A program made the translations under genes and the position numbers. A stretch of DNA of 64,000 nt from Bacillus sp. V2I10 (lineage in GTDB: Bacteria > Bacillota > Bacilli > Bacillales > Bacillaceae). Location of the stretch: assembly GCF_030817055.1 (NCBI RefSeq), contig NZ_JAUSYV010000001.1, positions 1,140,001 through 1,204,000 of the forward strand, in the 5' to 3' direction. Positions 50,245 through 58,590 of the stretch are shown here, in pieces (positions within the stretch are counted from its first letter, which is position 1; each line of letters opens with the position of its first letter). The notes under the pieces were generated by a model. It was not told where the DNA came from, did no database searches, and worked only from the letters and a program-made list of their open reading frames with translations.

Positions 50245-51531
50245 ATGAATTATAACCAAAATAAAAAGATTGCTCAAATAACTTCTCAAACACTAATTGT
50301 AGGTGTAGATATTGCGAAGTACAAGCATGTAGCTCGTGCTCAAGACTTTAGAGGCCTAGAGTTTGGTGCACCTTGTCATTTTGAAAATACCAAATCACAT
50401 TTTAATCTTTTTTTAGGCTGGATAAAACATTTGATGGAACAACACGGCATGGATAAGGTGATTATTGGAATGGAGCCGACAGGTCATTATTGGCTCAACC
50501 TCGCTCATTTTCTTAAAGAAGAGGAGATAAAGTTTGTCGTGGTAAATCCTATGCATGTGAAGAAATCTAAAGAATTAGATGATAATTCTCCAACCAAAAA
50601 TGATGTGAAGGACGCTAAAGTCATTGCACAGCTAGTCAAAGATGGGAGATATGCCGAACCTAATATTCCACAAGGAGTTTATGCAGAACTTCGTGTGGCA
50701 AGGAAAATACGCGATCTCTTATTTGTTGACTTACAAGCTGTGCAGGGGCAAATTCATAACTGGTTAGATCGATATTTCCCTGAATTCCTTACAGTGTTTA
50801 AGGATTGGGAAGGAAAAGCAGCACTACAATTATTAAAGTTAAACGTATTACCACATGAGTTAGAGATAGTCTCGGAACAAGAGATCCTCATTCACCTCAG
50901 AAAAGCTGTAAAACGTGCGGTTGGACTCAGTAAAATTCAAGAACTTAAACGAGTAGCCAAAGACTCTATCGGTATTCGTGAAGGTTCAAGGATGGCTAAA
51001 TTAGAGCTTCGCACTTTACTAGACAAGTATGAGTTAATAAATGAAAAGTTCGAAGAACTAGAATCTGATATTGATGGACTCCTTGAACGGATACCAGGTG
51101 TTCAACAAATGTTGGCCATCACAGGAATCGGCAAGGACACTGTAGCTGGCTTCTTTTCTGAAGTAGGGAATTTAAGTTACTATTCTCACCCTCGACAAAT
51201 CATCAAGTTAGCTGGGTTGAGTTTAAAGGAGAACACCTCTGGAAAGCACAAAGGGCATACGAAGATTACAAAGAGAGGCAGGAAGACACTAAGGGCTCTC
51301 CTCTTCCGAGTAGCGATGCCTTTAGTAGCTAAGAACACTGCTTTTAAAGCTTTACATGAGTATTTTACAACACGTAAAAATAATCCTCTAAAGAAAATGC
51401 AGTCTCTTATAGCGATATGTAATAAGCTGATACGTATTCTTTTTACGATTGGTACAAAACAATGTGAATTTAGTGAAGATAGAATGTTGAAGGATATTCC
51501 TCATATGGCTCCTTTACTGAAAGCAGCTTAG
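50245..51531 (+). CDS. IS110-family DEDD transposase
   Basis: The 428-aa protein has the RuvC-like DEDD domain: Asp22 in IVGVDIAKYKHVA, Glu in VIIGMEPTGHYW and Asp in NDVKDAKVIAQL; a coiled-coil linker follows, and the C-terminal Tnp20 domain has ERIPGVQQMLAITGIG and YSHPRQIIKLAGLSL then SGKHKGHTKITKRGRK, with the catalytic Ser region. All motifs are intact, so the enzyme is likely active. IS110 recombinases use a bridge RNA. AGGAGG precedes the ATG at 50245. Confidence 0.93.
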   Translation: MNYNQNKKIAQITSQTLIVGVDIAKYKHVARAQDFRGLEFGAPCHFENTKSHFNLFLGWIKHLMEQHGMDKVIIGMEPTGHYWLNLAHFLKEEEIKFVVVNPMHVKKSKELDDNSPTKNDVKDAKVIAQLVKDGRYAEPNIPQGVYAELRVARKIRDLLFVDLQAVQGQIHNWLDRYFPEFLTVFKDWEGKAALQLLKLNVLPHELEIVSEQEILIHLRKAVKRAVGLSKIQELKRVAKDSIGIREGSRMAKLELRTLLDKYELINEKFEELESDIDGLLERIPGVQQMLAITGIGKDTVAGFFSEVGNLSYYSHPRQIIKLAGLSLKENTSGKHKGHTKITKRGRKTLRALLFRVAMPLVAKNTAFKALHEYFTTRKNNPLKKMQSLIAICNKLIRILFTIGTKQCEFSEDRMLKDIPHMAPLLKAA

Positions 51532-51608
51532 GGTTCATTAGTTAATATTCAAAAGGTTTTATTTAGGATTATTATTTAGACATTTGAAGCACGGATTAGT
51601 CAGTAAAA

Positions 51609-51806
51609 CAATTAAAGTACGGACTTTGATCCTGTCGGGCAGCATCACTGACATCCACCTCATGGAAAGGTTGGACGAAGGAATTTTGGAGCGTAGACTC
51701 TGTGAGACATGGGAGGGTTGACCTCCATGAGACATGTGGACATCCACCAGTGCAACCATACTTTAACTGCCTAACCACTTTTTGGATAGGAGTGGTTAGG
51801 CAGTTA
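51609..51806 (+). ncRNA. Putative bridge-RNA-type structured region 3' of the transposase
   Basis: The 3' non-coding part is far richer in complementarity than its surroundings. CATGG-AGG and CCT-CCATG (51708-51729) form an 8-bp hairpin with one bulge and a five-base loop. CTCATGG (51660-51666) can pair with CCATGAG (51725-51731), and GTGGACATCCAC (51737-51748) is a palindrome. TTAAAGTA (51612-51619) pairs with TACTTTAA (51759-51766). AACTGCCTAACCACT and its exact complement (51765-51805) close the 3' side. In IS1111-type members the bridge RNA lies 3' of the transposase, which fits; the assignment is by position and structure only. Confidence 0.45.
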
Positions 51807-51974
51807 AGGACTTTTTTTCTCTAACGCACCAAAAATATCCTTATTTTCAACTTACATCCATAACTTTGATGTCTAATTAAAATAAATCTAGATGAAATCT
51901 TAAGAAAAAGCTAGAAATCCAGAGTTATTCCTTTCTTTATAGAGGGAGTTTAGTTGCATAAGAATAGATTCCAG

Positions 51975-52004
51975 AAGATCGTCATTAGTGTCGATCTTTT
52001 TCTT
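51975..52004 (+). terminator. Orphan terminator hairpin
   Basis: AAGATCG and CGATCTT pair around TCATTAGTGT, followed by TTTC. No gene is seen directly upstream; the stretch 51820-51974 is AT-rich and shows nothing else. Confidence 0.5.
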
Positions 52005-52113
52005 TTCACTGTTTCAGATAAAAAAGTTACTATCTGAAAGCTGCAACCAAATTTATAGGAATAATATTTTATGAATTGGAAAAAAATAGTGTTTAGGAAA
52101 GGAGGGATTGCGA

Positions 52114-52503
52114 ATGTCTGTAAAAAAGTGGGTAACAGGATTGGTCGTTGTGCTTGCAATAGTTGTAGTTGTGACAACTCTAGGCTCATTCGGCGTATTT
52201 GCCGAATCCAGTGTTGTAACTCAGCCTATGGATACGGTGAAATCGATTGAGGTCGAGTTGAACGATGATTACTTTAATCCGAAAGTCATCACTATTCCGA
52301 ATGGAACAACCACAACGTTGATATTGAAAAACAAAGGTAAGAAAGAGCACACCTTCACAGTGGAAAAGCTCGGAATTGACGCCGAGGTCCAGCCAGGTAA
52401 AGAAAAAAACATTACAGTGAAACCGAAACAGCCCGGTACATATGAACTGATATGTCGGTACCATTTCCAGGAAGGAATGGTTGGAAAAGTAATAGTCAAA
52501 TAA
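52114..52503 (+). CDS. Secreted cupredoxin-domain protein
   Basis: The 129-aa protein has a signal peptide or anchor (residues 3-31, ending VFAES) and one cupredoxin domain (about 40-129). The type-1 copper ligands are present in order: His in KKEHTFTVEK, then Cys, His and Met in ELICRYHFQEGMVGK. It is likely a small electron carrier or copper-binding protein outside the membrane. AAAGGAGGG precedes the ATG at 52114. A terminator follows. The neighbours do not reveal a partner oxidase. Confidence 0.87.
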   Translation: MSVKKWVTGLVVVLAIVVVVTTLGSFGVFAESSVVTQPMDTVKSIEVELNDDYFNPKVITIPNGTTTTLILKNKGKKEHTFTVEKLGIDAEVQPGKEKNITVKPKQPGTYELICRYHFQEGMVGKVIVK

Positions 52504-52504
52504 A

Positions 52505-52533
52505 AAACAGGGCCAATAATGCCTTGTTTTTTT
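52505..52533 (+). terminator. Terminator of the cupredoxin gene
   Basis: AACAGGGC and GCCTTGTT pair with one wobble around CAATAAT, then seven T. The remaining 240 bases to the next gene are AT-rich with nothing evident except the GAGGTGG ribosome site at the end. Confidence 0.8.
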
Positions 52534-52769
52534 AATAGGCAAAGGAAATTACTTATTATTACCCAGACATCATCATAACAGCTAATTTTTTCTCCGCAAA
52601 CTGATGTTCTCTCCTTTGTAATATCGGTTAAGTTTTAGAGATTTTTTATTAAGCTTATTTTTCATTACACAGGATATTGATGTTTGGATTATTAATAATT
52701 GTTCCACCTCTAATAAATGGTAAATATAATGTATGGTAACGTATAAACCATTTAGAATGAGGTGGAAAG

Positions 52770-53330
52770 GTGTATTTTTTTAAACCTATTTCTGATGAGG
52801 TTCGTTTATCTCAAATAATATTCAATAAACATAAAAAAACGATGAAGCTCATTTTAGGATCGATTTTTGCCTGTATTGCTGCTATTCTACAGGCAGCTGG
52901 TGGCTTTTTACCAGGTATAGGATATTTTTTAAGTCCGCTAGCCACTGCACCTATTCTGTTATGTTCCATGTTTTCCATTCCATTTGGAGTAATGACCTAC
53001 TTTCTGACAATTATGTTGTTATTCATCCTACAGCCAACTGAACTAATTGTATTTCCTTTTACAACAGGATTGTTAGGACTTGGCATAGGGGCATCTTTTT
53101 ACTTTTTTAGGAAGAGATTAAGTATTATTGCTACTGGTACAATTCTTTTAATGTTAGGAATTATGAGTCTACTATTTTTTGTTCACTTTCCAGTTTTAGG
53201 TTCAGTCGTCTCTGTTTCCTTTTCATTTCTTACAACTGGAAGTATCTTTTTATTTGCTTTCCTTTATAGTTGGTTATGGGTTGAAATTGCTTTAATCATT
53301 TTTAAAAGATTAAAAATGATAATAATTTAG
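52770..53330 (+). CDS. Multi-pass membrane protein, 186 aa
   Basis: GAGGTGG precedes a GTG at 52770. The product has an N-terminal amphipathic stretch (YFFKPISDEVRLSQIIFNKH) and about five or six membrane helices. The segment GGFLPGIGYFLSPLATAPIL is like the substrate-binding (S) components of ECF vitamin transporters or YybS-like proteins, but I cannot assign it. No energy-coupling genes are nearby. Confidence 0.65.
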   Translation: MYFFKPISDEVRLSQIIFNKHKKTMKLILGSIFACIAAILQAAGGFLPGIGYFLSPLATAPILLCSMFSIPFGVMTYFLTIMLLFILQPTELIVFPFTTGLLGLGIGASFYFFRKRLSIIATGTILLMLGIMSLLFFVHFPVLGSVVSVSFSFLTTGSIFLFAFLYSWLWVEIALIIFKRLKMIII

Positions 53331-53395
53331 TGATCTTTTAATTTCGATTCATTAAATCCAAGTAAGATGATTAAGTAGAATTTTATAGTTATGAT

Positions 53396-54820
53396 TCATG
53401 GAACTATTTCAAAAACAGTGCCTTGGTTAAAATCAGTCACTTTCATAGAGTCATAAACCCCTAAATATAATCTGGTGTGATTCAGATTCGTTCCCAAATT
53501 AACATAATAGGCTGACTGAGACCCAAAATCATAATCGGTTTGTATCACACTAAAATCATTTTGTTTACCATTTGGTCTTACGATGGTATAAGCTAAAGCC
53601 CCTCTAACCTGAGGTTGAGATTCTTTCCGGGCAAGATCGGTAAATACAACGCTTCCTGTTAAACCAGGGATTCTTTTCCCCATATATGGCTGGACTCCTG
53701 TAAGTGCAGTTCCTCCAAACTTATCGGGTCTGGTATCTTTATGAAAATAACTAGTTAAAGGCTGAAGACGACTCCCTGAAAGTGTTACTGCTTCATTGTA
53801 ATAAGCAATTGTTTTCTTATCCAAAGTCGGATTTTCAGTGCAGTCTCTTATAATCGAAGCAGGAAAAACACCTTCCCAACCTCGCCAGCCAAAGTTAATA
53901 AATCCTTCTTTGTCAGGTTCAGAATTCATGAAAGAAGCTTGAATAAGCTGAGTAACCGGTATTGGTTTATAATGAACGAATGAAAAAATCGACTCTACCA
54001 AATCCTGGCCGACATTTCCCGCATATTTAATATACTGATTATAAAACCTTTGAAATGAAATTCCAGGTATATTGCGAACCCCTTTGGCCATTACCATGAG
54101 CGTTTCCTGAATAGTTGTGGGAAGTTCATTAAAACGTGTGACAATGGGTGGGTTATTGATGTTTGTATTCTTACCTACATCAATTTCAATTATTTTACCA
54201 GCGATTTCTAGATCGTCCTGGCTTAAGTTAAATGGATCATAGCCAGATCCACCATCTCCGGTTGTTAAAACAAGTTTTCCTGTTTCAGGTGAAAAGTTTA
54301 AACTATTGAACCCGTTATGATTTGAAAATGGTCTTCTCAAGTTAAGTAGTGTCCGTCGTTTTTGGGGTTGACCATTCGATTGTAAAATCCATTCTTCAAT
54401 TGTATCAATATGATCATATCGAGTTTCTCTTTTTATCCACCTTAGGTTTAAAGTTCTAGGATCACACGGATTAGGCTTAAAAGATTCAGGAAGAGCACCT
54501 GGTCCTTGTGTTCCAGCTACTGAATAATGAAGATAAAACAGACCGTTATAAAAAAAATTTGGATGAAACGCTAGCCCTAGCAATCCCCGTTCATCATATC
54601 CGCCACCAGAAACACCTAGTTTTAGGATTCGCGGGCGAATATCTAAAAAAGTCCTTATAACTCCGTTTCCTATGTAAAAGATCTCTCCTACCTGGGTTGC
54701 AATAAATAACCTTTCAATTGAGTCACCTGGAAGTATAGTTGTTTTCAAAACAGTAGGTAAATTTATCTTACTTGCAATGGGCCGTAAACCAACCTTAACT
54801 TTTATCAACTGACTTTGCAC
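53396..54820 (-). CDS. Glucose/sorbosone dehydrogenase-like beta-propeller protein
   Basis: The 474-aa protein has the PQQ-dependent sugar dehydrogenase fold: LFIATQVGEIFYIGNG, GLLGLAFHPNFFYNGLFYLHYS, NHNGFNSLNFSPETGKLVLTTGDGGSG, a helical insert and GWRGWEGVFP. The N-terminus (MQSQLIKVKVGLRPIASK) has no signal peptide or lipobox, unlike the copy at 19564. The YHYS...TGDGG layout resembles HHIP-like or aldose sugar dehydrogenases. Export or cofactor use is doubtful. It is inside the accessory island. Confidence 0.8.
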   Translation of the reverse strand: MQSQLIKVKVGLRPIASKINLPTVLKTTILPGDSIERLFIATQVGEIFYIGNGVIRTFLDIRPRILKLGVSGGGYDERGLLGLAFHPNFFYNGLFYLHYSVAGTQGPGALPESFKPNPCDPRTLNLRWIKRETRYDHIDTIEEWILQSNGQPQKRRTLLNLRRPFSNHNGFNSLNFSPETGKLVLTTGDGGSGYDPFNLSQDDLEIAGKIIEIDVGKNTNINNPPIVTRFNELPTTIQETLMVMAKGVRNIPGISFQRFYNQYIKYAGNVGQDLVESIFSFVHYKPIPVTQLIQASFMNSEPDKEGFINFGWRGWEGVFPASIIRDCTENPTLDKKTIAYYNEAVTLSGSRLQPLTSYFHKDTRPDKFGGTALTGVQPYMGKRIPGLTGSVVFTDLARKESQPQVRGALAYTIVRPNGKQNDFSVIQTDYDFGSQSAYYVNLGTNLNHTRLYLGVYDSMKVTDFNQGTVFEIVP

Positions 54821-54930
54821 TCCTTCTTATTGTTTTCTTTTATAAGAATATGATTAGAACTGTCTATTAGTACCAAATTAGGCCGGGGACTGATAAGGCA
54901 TTGCACCACTTTCCGCACGAGCGTAATTAA

Positions 54931-54958
54931 ACTAAAGGAGTGCGTTAGTTGAACTAAA
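54931..54958. repeat. Dispersed repeat fragment (AACTAAAGGAGTGCGTTAG type)
   Basis: AACTAAAGGAGTGCGTTAGT followed by TGAACTAA recurs in altered form at 58185-58207 and, in part, near 33411 and 55585. It sits in the 290-base gap between the dehydrogenase-like gene and the DUF3231 fragment; the rest of that gap shows nothing clear. Confidence 0.5.
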
Positions 54959-55111
54959 ATAAGTGAAATTTTTAAGAATTTTCTTAACGTTGTAAATCCT
55001 CAAGCCCCACGGGCAGGTACGTTCTACCCTGGCTACTGTAATAATAAAAACATATAAAAAATGGTCAACCAGAAATATTTTCTGGCTGACCTTATAATAC
55101 GAAAGAGCAGG

Positions 55112-55280
55112 TTAGCTCAATAAAAATAAGGGTTGCTCAATTAATGTAGCTAAACTTCTGCTATATTTATTTGTTTTTTCTTTAGCTAGATATTCACGGT
55201 CAATCGCTTGAGGTGTTCTTTCAAACCAACCGTGCTTAATCATTAAATTTGCAGCATCTCCATCAAATCGAAATGAGAGA
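55112..55280 (-). pseudogene. DUF3231 protein C-terminal fragment
   Basis: DGDAANLMIKHGWFERTPQA and IDREYLAKEK match the end of the intact DUF3231 protein at 55799-56803 (YANDGVKLMIENRWMEQPPQ, NVDREALRN). The upstream part of the frame is unrelated and lacks the rest of the domain. The remnant is followed by a terminator shared with the next small gene. Confidence 0.75.
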
Positions 55281-55311
55281 TGTAAAGTGTTTAATTTTGA
55301 AGCAGAAAAAT

Positions 55312-55336
55312 AAAAAACCACTCAGAGTGGTTTTTT
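55312..55336. terminator. Terminator of the 52-aa gene
   Basis: AAACCACTC and GAGTGGTTT pair around A with T-runs in both directions. Confidence 0.8.
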
Positions 55337-55493
55337 AATCGCGCATTGCTCCTGCCTCTCGGGAAGTCATTGCACCTTGCCCTTCGCTTACATCTTTTTG
55401 AATTTCTTGTTTTACTTTTTGTGCATCAGTTCCGGCAAATTCTGGTTTCATAATAGAACCCAAATTCTCTTTAGCTTGTTGATCCTGTTGCAT
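55335..55493 (-). CDS. Small hydrophilic protein, 52 aa (possible spore protein)
   Basis: GAGGAGG precedes the ATG at 55493. The product begins MQQDQQAKENLGSIMKPEFA and ends GAMTSREAGAMRD. It is hydrophilic, with Gln, Glu, Lys and Ala in quantity and no membrane segment, like small acid-soluble spore proteins, but no SASP motif is certain. Function is not assigned. Confidence 0.65.
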   Translation of the reverse strand: MQQDQQAKENLGSIMKPEFAGTDAQKVKQEIQKDVSEGQGAMTSREAGAMRD

Positions 55494-55564
55494 ACAATTC
55501 CTCCTCAATTTATTGTTTAACAATCTTATTATTTACAAAAAAACACTCGGTATATCCCGAGGAT

Positions 55565-55640
55565 TTAAGCGAATTTCACTTAAAGTAAAGGGAGCATTCG
55601 CTGAACAATCGGGTTGCTGCGGCAGCCCCTTTTTCTTATT
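55565..55640. repeat. Intergenic repeat with terminator-like hairpin
   Basis: GGGTTGCTGC and GCAGCCCC pair loosely around GG and are followed by five T. GAACAATCGGGTTGCTGCGG shares AACAATCGGG with 58252-58261. The gap 55494-55798 otherwise holds AT-rich sequence and the ribosome site of the next gene. Confidence 0.45.
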
Positions 55641-55798
55641 CGACTAACGGTCAGGTTAGTTCAAGAAGGTACTTGATTTAATGTAATTTACAAATTGGAT
55701 ATAAAAACAAACTTTTTACTTTTCCAAAAGAAATTTGAGTAAATTTTTCCAATCACTTTTGTACATACTAAGAAAAAATTTTAGGAGTGTTAATAAAA

Positions 55799-56803
55799 AT
55801 GGAGCATAACCCAAAACTAATATCTTCAGAAGTGGCAGCATTGTGGAGTGCTTATATGCAGAATTCAATGTCTTATTGTATTATTCAGCATTTTGCCAAT
55901 ATAAATGAAGATACTGAAAGTACAGACATTATTCAAACTGCTTTAACAAATTGTAATTATGTTGTAAATGAGATCAAACAAATCTTTGAAAAAGAAAATC
56001 ACGCAATACCTATTGGATTTACACAAGAAGATGTAAACTTAAAAGCGGGTCGAGTATATTCAGACCTATTTGCCTTGCGTTATATTAAATATGTGGCTGC
56101 TGCTGGAACTGCAGCTGCAGCGGCTTTACTAGAAGTATTGGCAAGAAACGATGTAAGAGCATTTTTTTCGAAAACTTCCGAAATATTTATGAAACTTTAC
56201 AATAATGCTTGTGATATTCTTCTAAAGAAAGGGGCATTTGTCCGTTCGCCTACTATTGCTCCAATGGAAAAAGCTGAATACCTTCAAAGTGAATCATTTC
56301 TATCAGGATTAATCGGCAAGCATCGTCCTTTAACCGCCATTGAATTAGCCCATATTTCTAAAAATACAGAAACAAACTCAATTGGTAGAACGTTTGTAGC
56401 TGGCTTTTCCCAAACTGCTAAATCACCAGAAGTTAGAAAATATATGGAGAGGGGTACGGAAATAGCCGCAAAGCATGAAACCATGTTTAGACAAATATTG
56501 GTGGAAGATGGAGTGCCATTACCAAGTACATGGGATTCGAATATTTCCCAGTCTATTGATGCCCCATTTTCTGATAAGTTAATGATGTTTCAAACCAATA
56601 GTTTAACTGCCATTAGCGTCGCTGGTTATGGGGCAGCTATTGGGGCGAGTCTTAGAAAAGATTTAGGTGGTCATTATACAAGACTAGTTGCTGAAATTGT
56701 GCAATATGCAAATGATGGCGTTAAATTGATGATTGAAAACAGGTGGATGGAACAGCCACCACAAAATGTGGATAGGGAAGCATTGAGGAATAGAACTAAT
56801 TAA
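55799..56803 (+). CDS. DUF3231 family protein
   Basis: The 334-aa protein consists of two related helical halves (about 1-165 and 170-334), each beginning with a segment like ISSEVAALWSAYMQNSMSYC or LTAIELAHISKNTETNSIGR and ending LMIENRW. Such halves are ferritin-like helical bundles of unknown function, frequent in Bacillus. AGGAGTG precedes the ATG at 55799. A fragment of a paralogue is 500 bases away on the other strand. Confidence 0.85.
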   Translation: MEHNPKLISSEVAALWSAYMQNSMSYCIIQHFANINEDTESTDIIQTALTNCNYVVNEIKQIFEKENHAIPIGFTQEDVNLKAGRVYSDLFALRYIKYVAAAGTAAAAALLEVLARNDVRAFFSKTSEIFMKLYNNACDILLKKGAFVRSPTIAPMEKAEYLQSESFLSGLIGKHRPLTAIELAHISKNTETNSIGRTFVAGFSQTAKSPEVRKYMERGTEIAAKHETMFRQILVEDGVPLPSTWDSNISQSIDAPFSDKLMMFQTNSLTAISVAGYGAAIGASLRKDLGGHYTRLVAEIVQYANDGVKLMIENRWMEQPPQNVDREALRNRTN

Positions 56804-56825
56804 TTGTAAGCGATAGTTACTAAAA

Positions 56826-56852
56826 CAGCGATTTGCTTTTTCAAATCGCTAT
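56826..56852 (+). terminator. Terminator of the DUF3231 gene
   Basis: AGCGATTTG and CAAATCGCT form a perfect 9-bp stem around CTTTTT, with a T-poor tail. Confidence 0.7.
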
Positions 56853-56881
56853 TAATTTTGTTTCAACTAACAGGTTTTCCT

Positions 56882-57045
56882 GGGTATGGACTTTATCGAT
56901 TACTTCTATCTATGGACATTGAATGTATGGTTGTGGCACCCTCTCTTATCCCAAACGTTCGGGCGATCGTGTCAAAACAGATAAAAGAGATTCTACTGGA
57001 TTAGCTCAGCTACTTCGTGCTGGAGAGCTTACTTCTATTCTATAT
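56882..57045 (+). pseudogene. IS110-type transposase fragment (IS116/IS902 group)
   Basis: YGLYRLLLSMDIECMVVAPS is read in one frame and, after a +1 shift at the CCCAAACG, RSGDRVKTDKRDSTGLAQLL and RAGEL in another. This is the middle of the DEDD domain of a different IS110 lineage from the complete element at 50245. No start, stop or ends remain. It fills most of the gap before the DinB gene. Confidence 0.8.
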
Positions 57046-57095
57046 CGAACGTTCATTCGTGTATAATTGAGACATACTTCTTAAAGGAGGAAATT

Positions 57096-57566
57096 ATGAA
57101 CTCAATTGATTTGATTATCTTAAATTTTAATGAAGTTAGAAGAAGGAGCATAAAGGTTTGGACCTCTATTCCCGCAGAAAAACTTAATTGGAAACCAGAT
57201 GATAAAGCTATGACATGTTTAGAAATGATTAGACATGTTTTAGAAAGTGAACATTACTATCACTTGGCAATTAAAAACAGAGGGAGCCTCTCTACTTTTG
57301 ATTCTCCCTTTGAAAACCTTCCATATACATCAGTAGAAGCAGAATTAGAGTTTGCAGACCTGTATAGAAGACAGTTCTTAGATACAGTTAAATCGTTTTC
57401 TGAAGAAGATTTAGATACCATAAAAATTGACAGATCCGAATCTGGATATATAAGAAGTCTGGGAGATATGCTGCTGCGTGTGGCCTATCATGAATCTGTC
57501 CACACTGGTCAGGTATTAGATTATCTAAGATCTGCAGGCATACCCAGAGTTCGAATTTGGGACTGA
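57096..57566 (+). CDS. DinB family protein
   Basis: The 156-aa four-helix-bundle protein has WKPDDKAMTCLEMIRHVLESEHYY (residues 29-53) and VAYHESVHTGQVLDYLRSAG (128-147), the DinB/DUF1572 histidine positions for a metal ion (His in IRHVL, YHESVHTGQ). It is probably a metal-dependent thiol transferase or has an unknown role. AAAGGAGG precedes the ATG. Confidence 0.88.
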   Translation: MNSIDLIILNFNEVRRRSIKVWTSIPAEKLNWKPDDKAMTCLEMIRHVLESEHYYHLAIKNRGSLSTFDSPFENLPYTSVEAELEFADLYRRQFLDTVKSFSEEDLDTIKIDRSESGYIRSLGDMLLRVAYHESVHTGQVLDYLRSAGIPRVRIWD

Positions 57567-57706
57567 ATAGGCAGATTGAAAGTTAATAGTAATCAATCAA
57601 TTGTTAAATTGACGGTTGGCATAACTTCATAAATAATGCTATTTTTTTGAACAATTGGAGCCATTTAGTTGTACAAGAAGGTACTATTAGATTGAGGGGA
57701 TATGAA

Positions 57707-58174
57707 ATGATATTAGTGAGTTCTTGTTTAGCAGGGTTAGAGGTAAGGTATAACGGTACGCATAGTCTAGATAACAAGATAAGTAAACTAATAGAAGAAA
57801 ATAAAGCAATAACCGTTTGTCCCGAATTGCTTGGTGGTTTTTCAACACCAAGAGAACCTGCTGAGATAATAGGCGGCAACGGGGAAGATGTACTGGATGG
57901 GAATGCCAAAGTAGTCGAGAAATCAGGAAGAGACGTAACTGAACAGTACATAAAAGGAGCTTATGTAACTTTTAATAAAGCAAAAGAGGTTAATGCAACA
58001 ATTGTTGTTCTTAAAGAGAATAGCCCATCCTGTGGAAGTTCAATGATTTACAATGGTGAATTTATAGGTAAGAAAATTGCTGGAAATGGAGTCACAACTG
58101 CTTTACTAAAAAGAAACGGATTACGAGTAATTTCAGAAGAACAGTTTTCGGATAATCTTGTTGAGTTAATCTAG
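57707..58174 (+). CDS. DUF523 family protein
   Basis: The 155-aa protein begins MILVSSCLAGLEVRYNGTHS and has CPELLGGFSTPREPAEI and LKENSPSCGSSMIYNG, the DUF523 cysteine motifs that may bind metal or an iron-sulfur cluster. Its function is unknown; the family is also found fused to DUF1722. GAGGGG precedes the ATG. It ends the accessory island. Confidence 0.88.
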   Translation: MILVSSCLAGLEVRYNGTHSLDNKISKLIEENKAITVCPELLGGFSTPREPAEIIGGNGEDVLDGNAKVVEKSGRDVTEQYIKGAYVTFNKAKEVNATIVVLKENSPSCGSSMIYNGEFIGKKIAGNGVTTALLKRNGLRVISEEQFSDNLVELI

Positions 58175-58320
58175 CATATCTTCAACTAAAGAGTGCAGTA
58201 ATTGAGTATTATTGAGAAATGTTCTTACCTAATTTCATACTTTCGTTCTTAAACAATCGGGCGCTTTTGCCTGAACAAGAAGTAAAAGGCTGATACTAAT
58301 TATACATGTTTGGAAAAAAA

Positions 58321-58353
58321 GAAGCCGGGGAGATTGAAACCATGCCCCGGCTT
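58321..58353. terminator. GC-rich hairpin in the gap before yugN
   Basis: AAGCCGGGG and CCCCGGCTT form a perfect 9-bp stem around AGATTGAAACCATG. The T-tail is weak (TCTTG). The gap 58175-58590 also has repeat fragments at 58185-58207 and 58252-58279 and a T-rich stretch before yugN, and nothing else evident. Confidence 0.55.
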
Positions 58354-58590
58354 TCTTGCGTTTCCTGAAAGAGTATGTTGCTATTTAACTAAATAGGCAG
58401 ATTAGTTGAAGAATAGTGAACACATTCTCTTAATTTGATTTGATTTTCCTTCTCTTACTATTTCTTCAATCTTTTTTTATCTTTCTTTTGTAGACTTAGG
58501 AAACTCTATTGAAAAAAATTAACTCGACTTACTCTTTTTTTATAAAATCTCTCCACGTTGTAAATCATACTAAAAAAGGAGGTCGAAATC

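Larger units (their letters stand above)
50185..51820 (+). mobile_element. IS110-family insertion element (boundaries approximate)
   Basis: A DEDD transposase gene is flanked by about 60 bases of leader and about 290 bases of structured 3' non-coding DNA. GTCCAGTGCTTGCCGGC (50191-50207) is roughly repeated in inverted form at 51634-51652 (GTCGGGCAGCATCACTGAC), as expected for subterminal repeats of the IS1111 subgroup. No target duplication is visible, normal for this family. The exact ends cannot be fixed: they could be near the inverted repeats, or the right end could include the hairpin region to about 51810. Confidence 0.75.
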
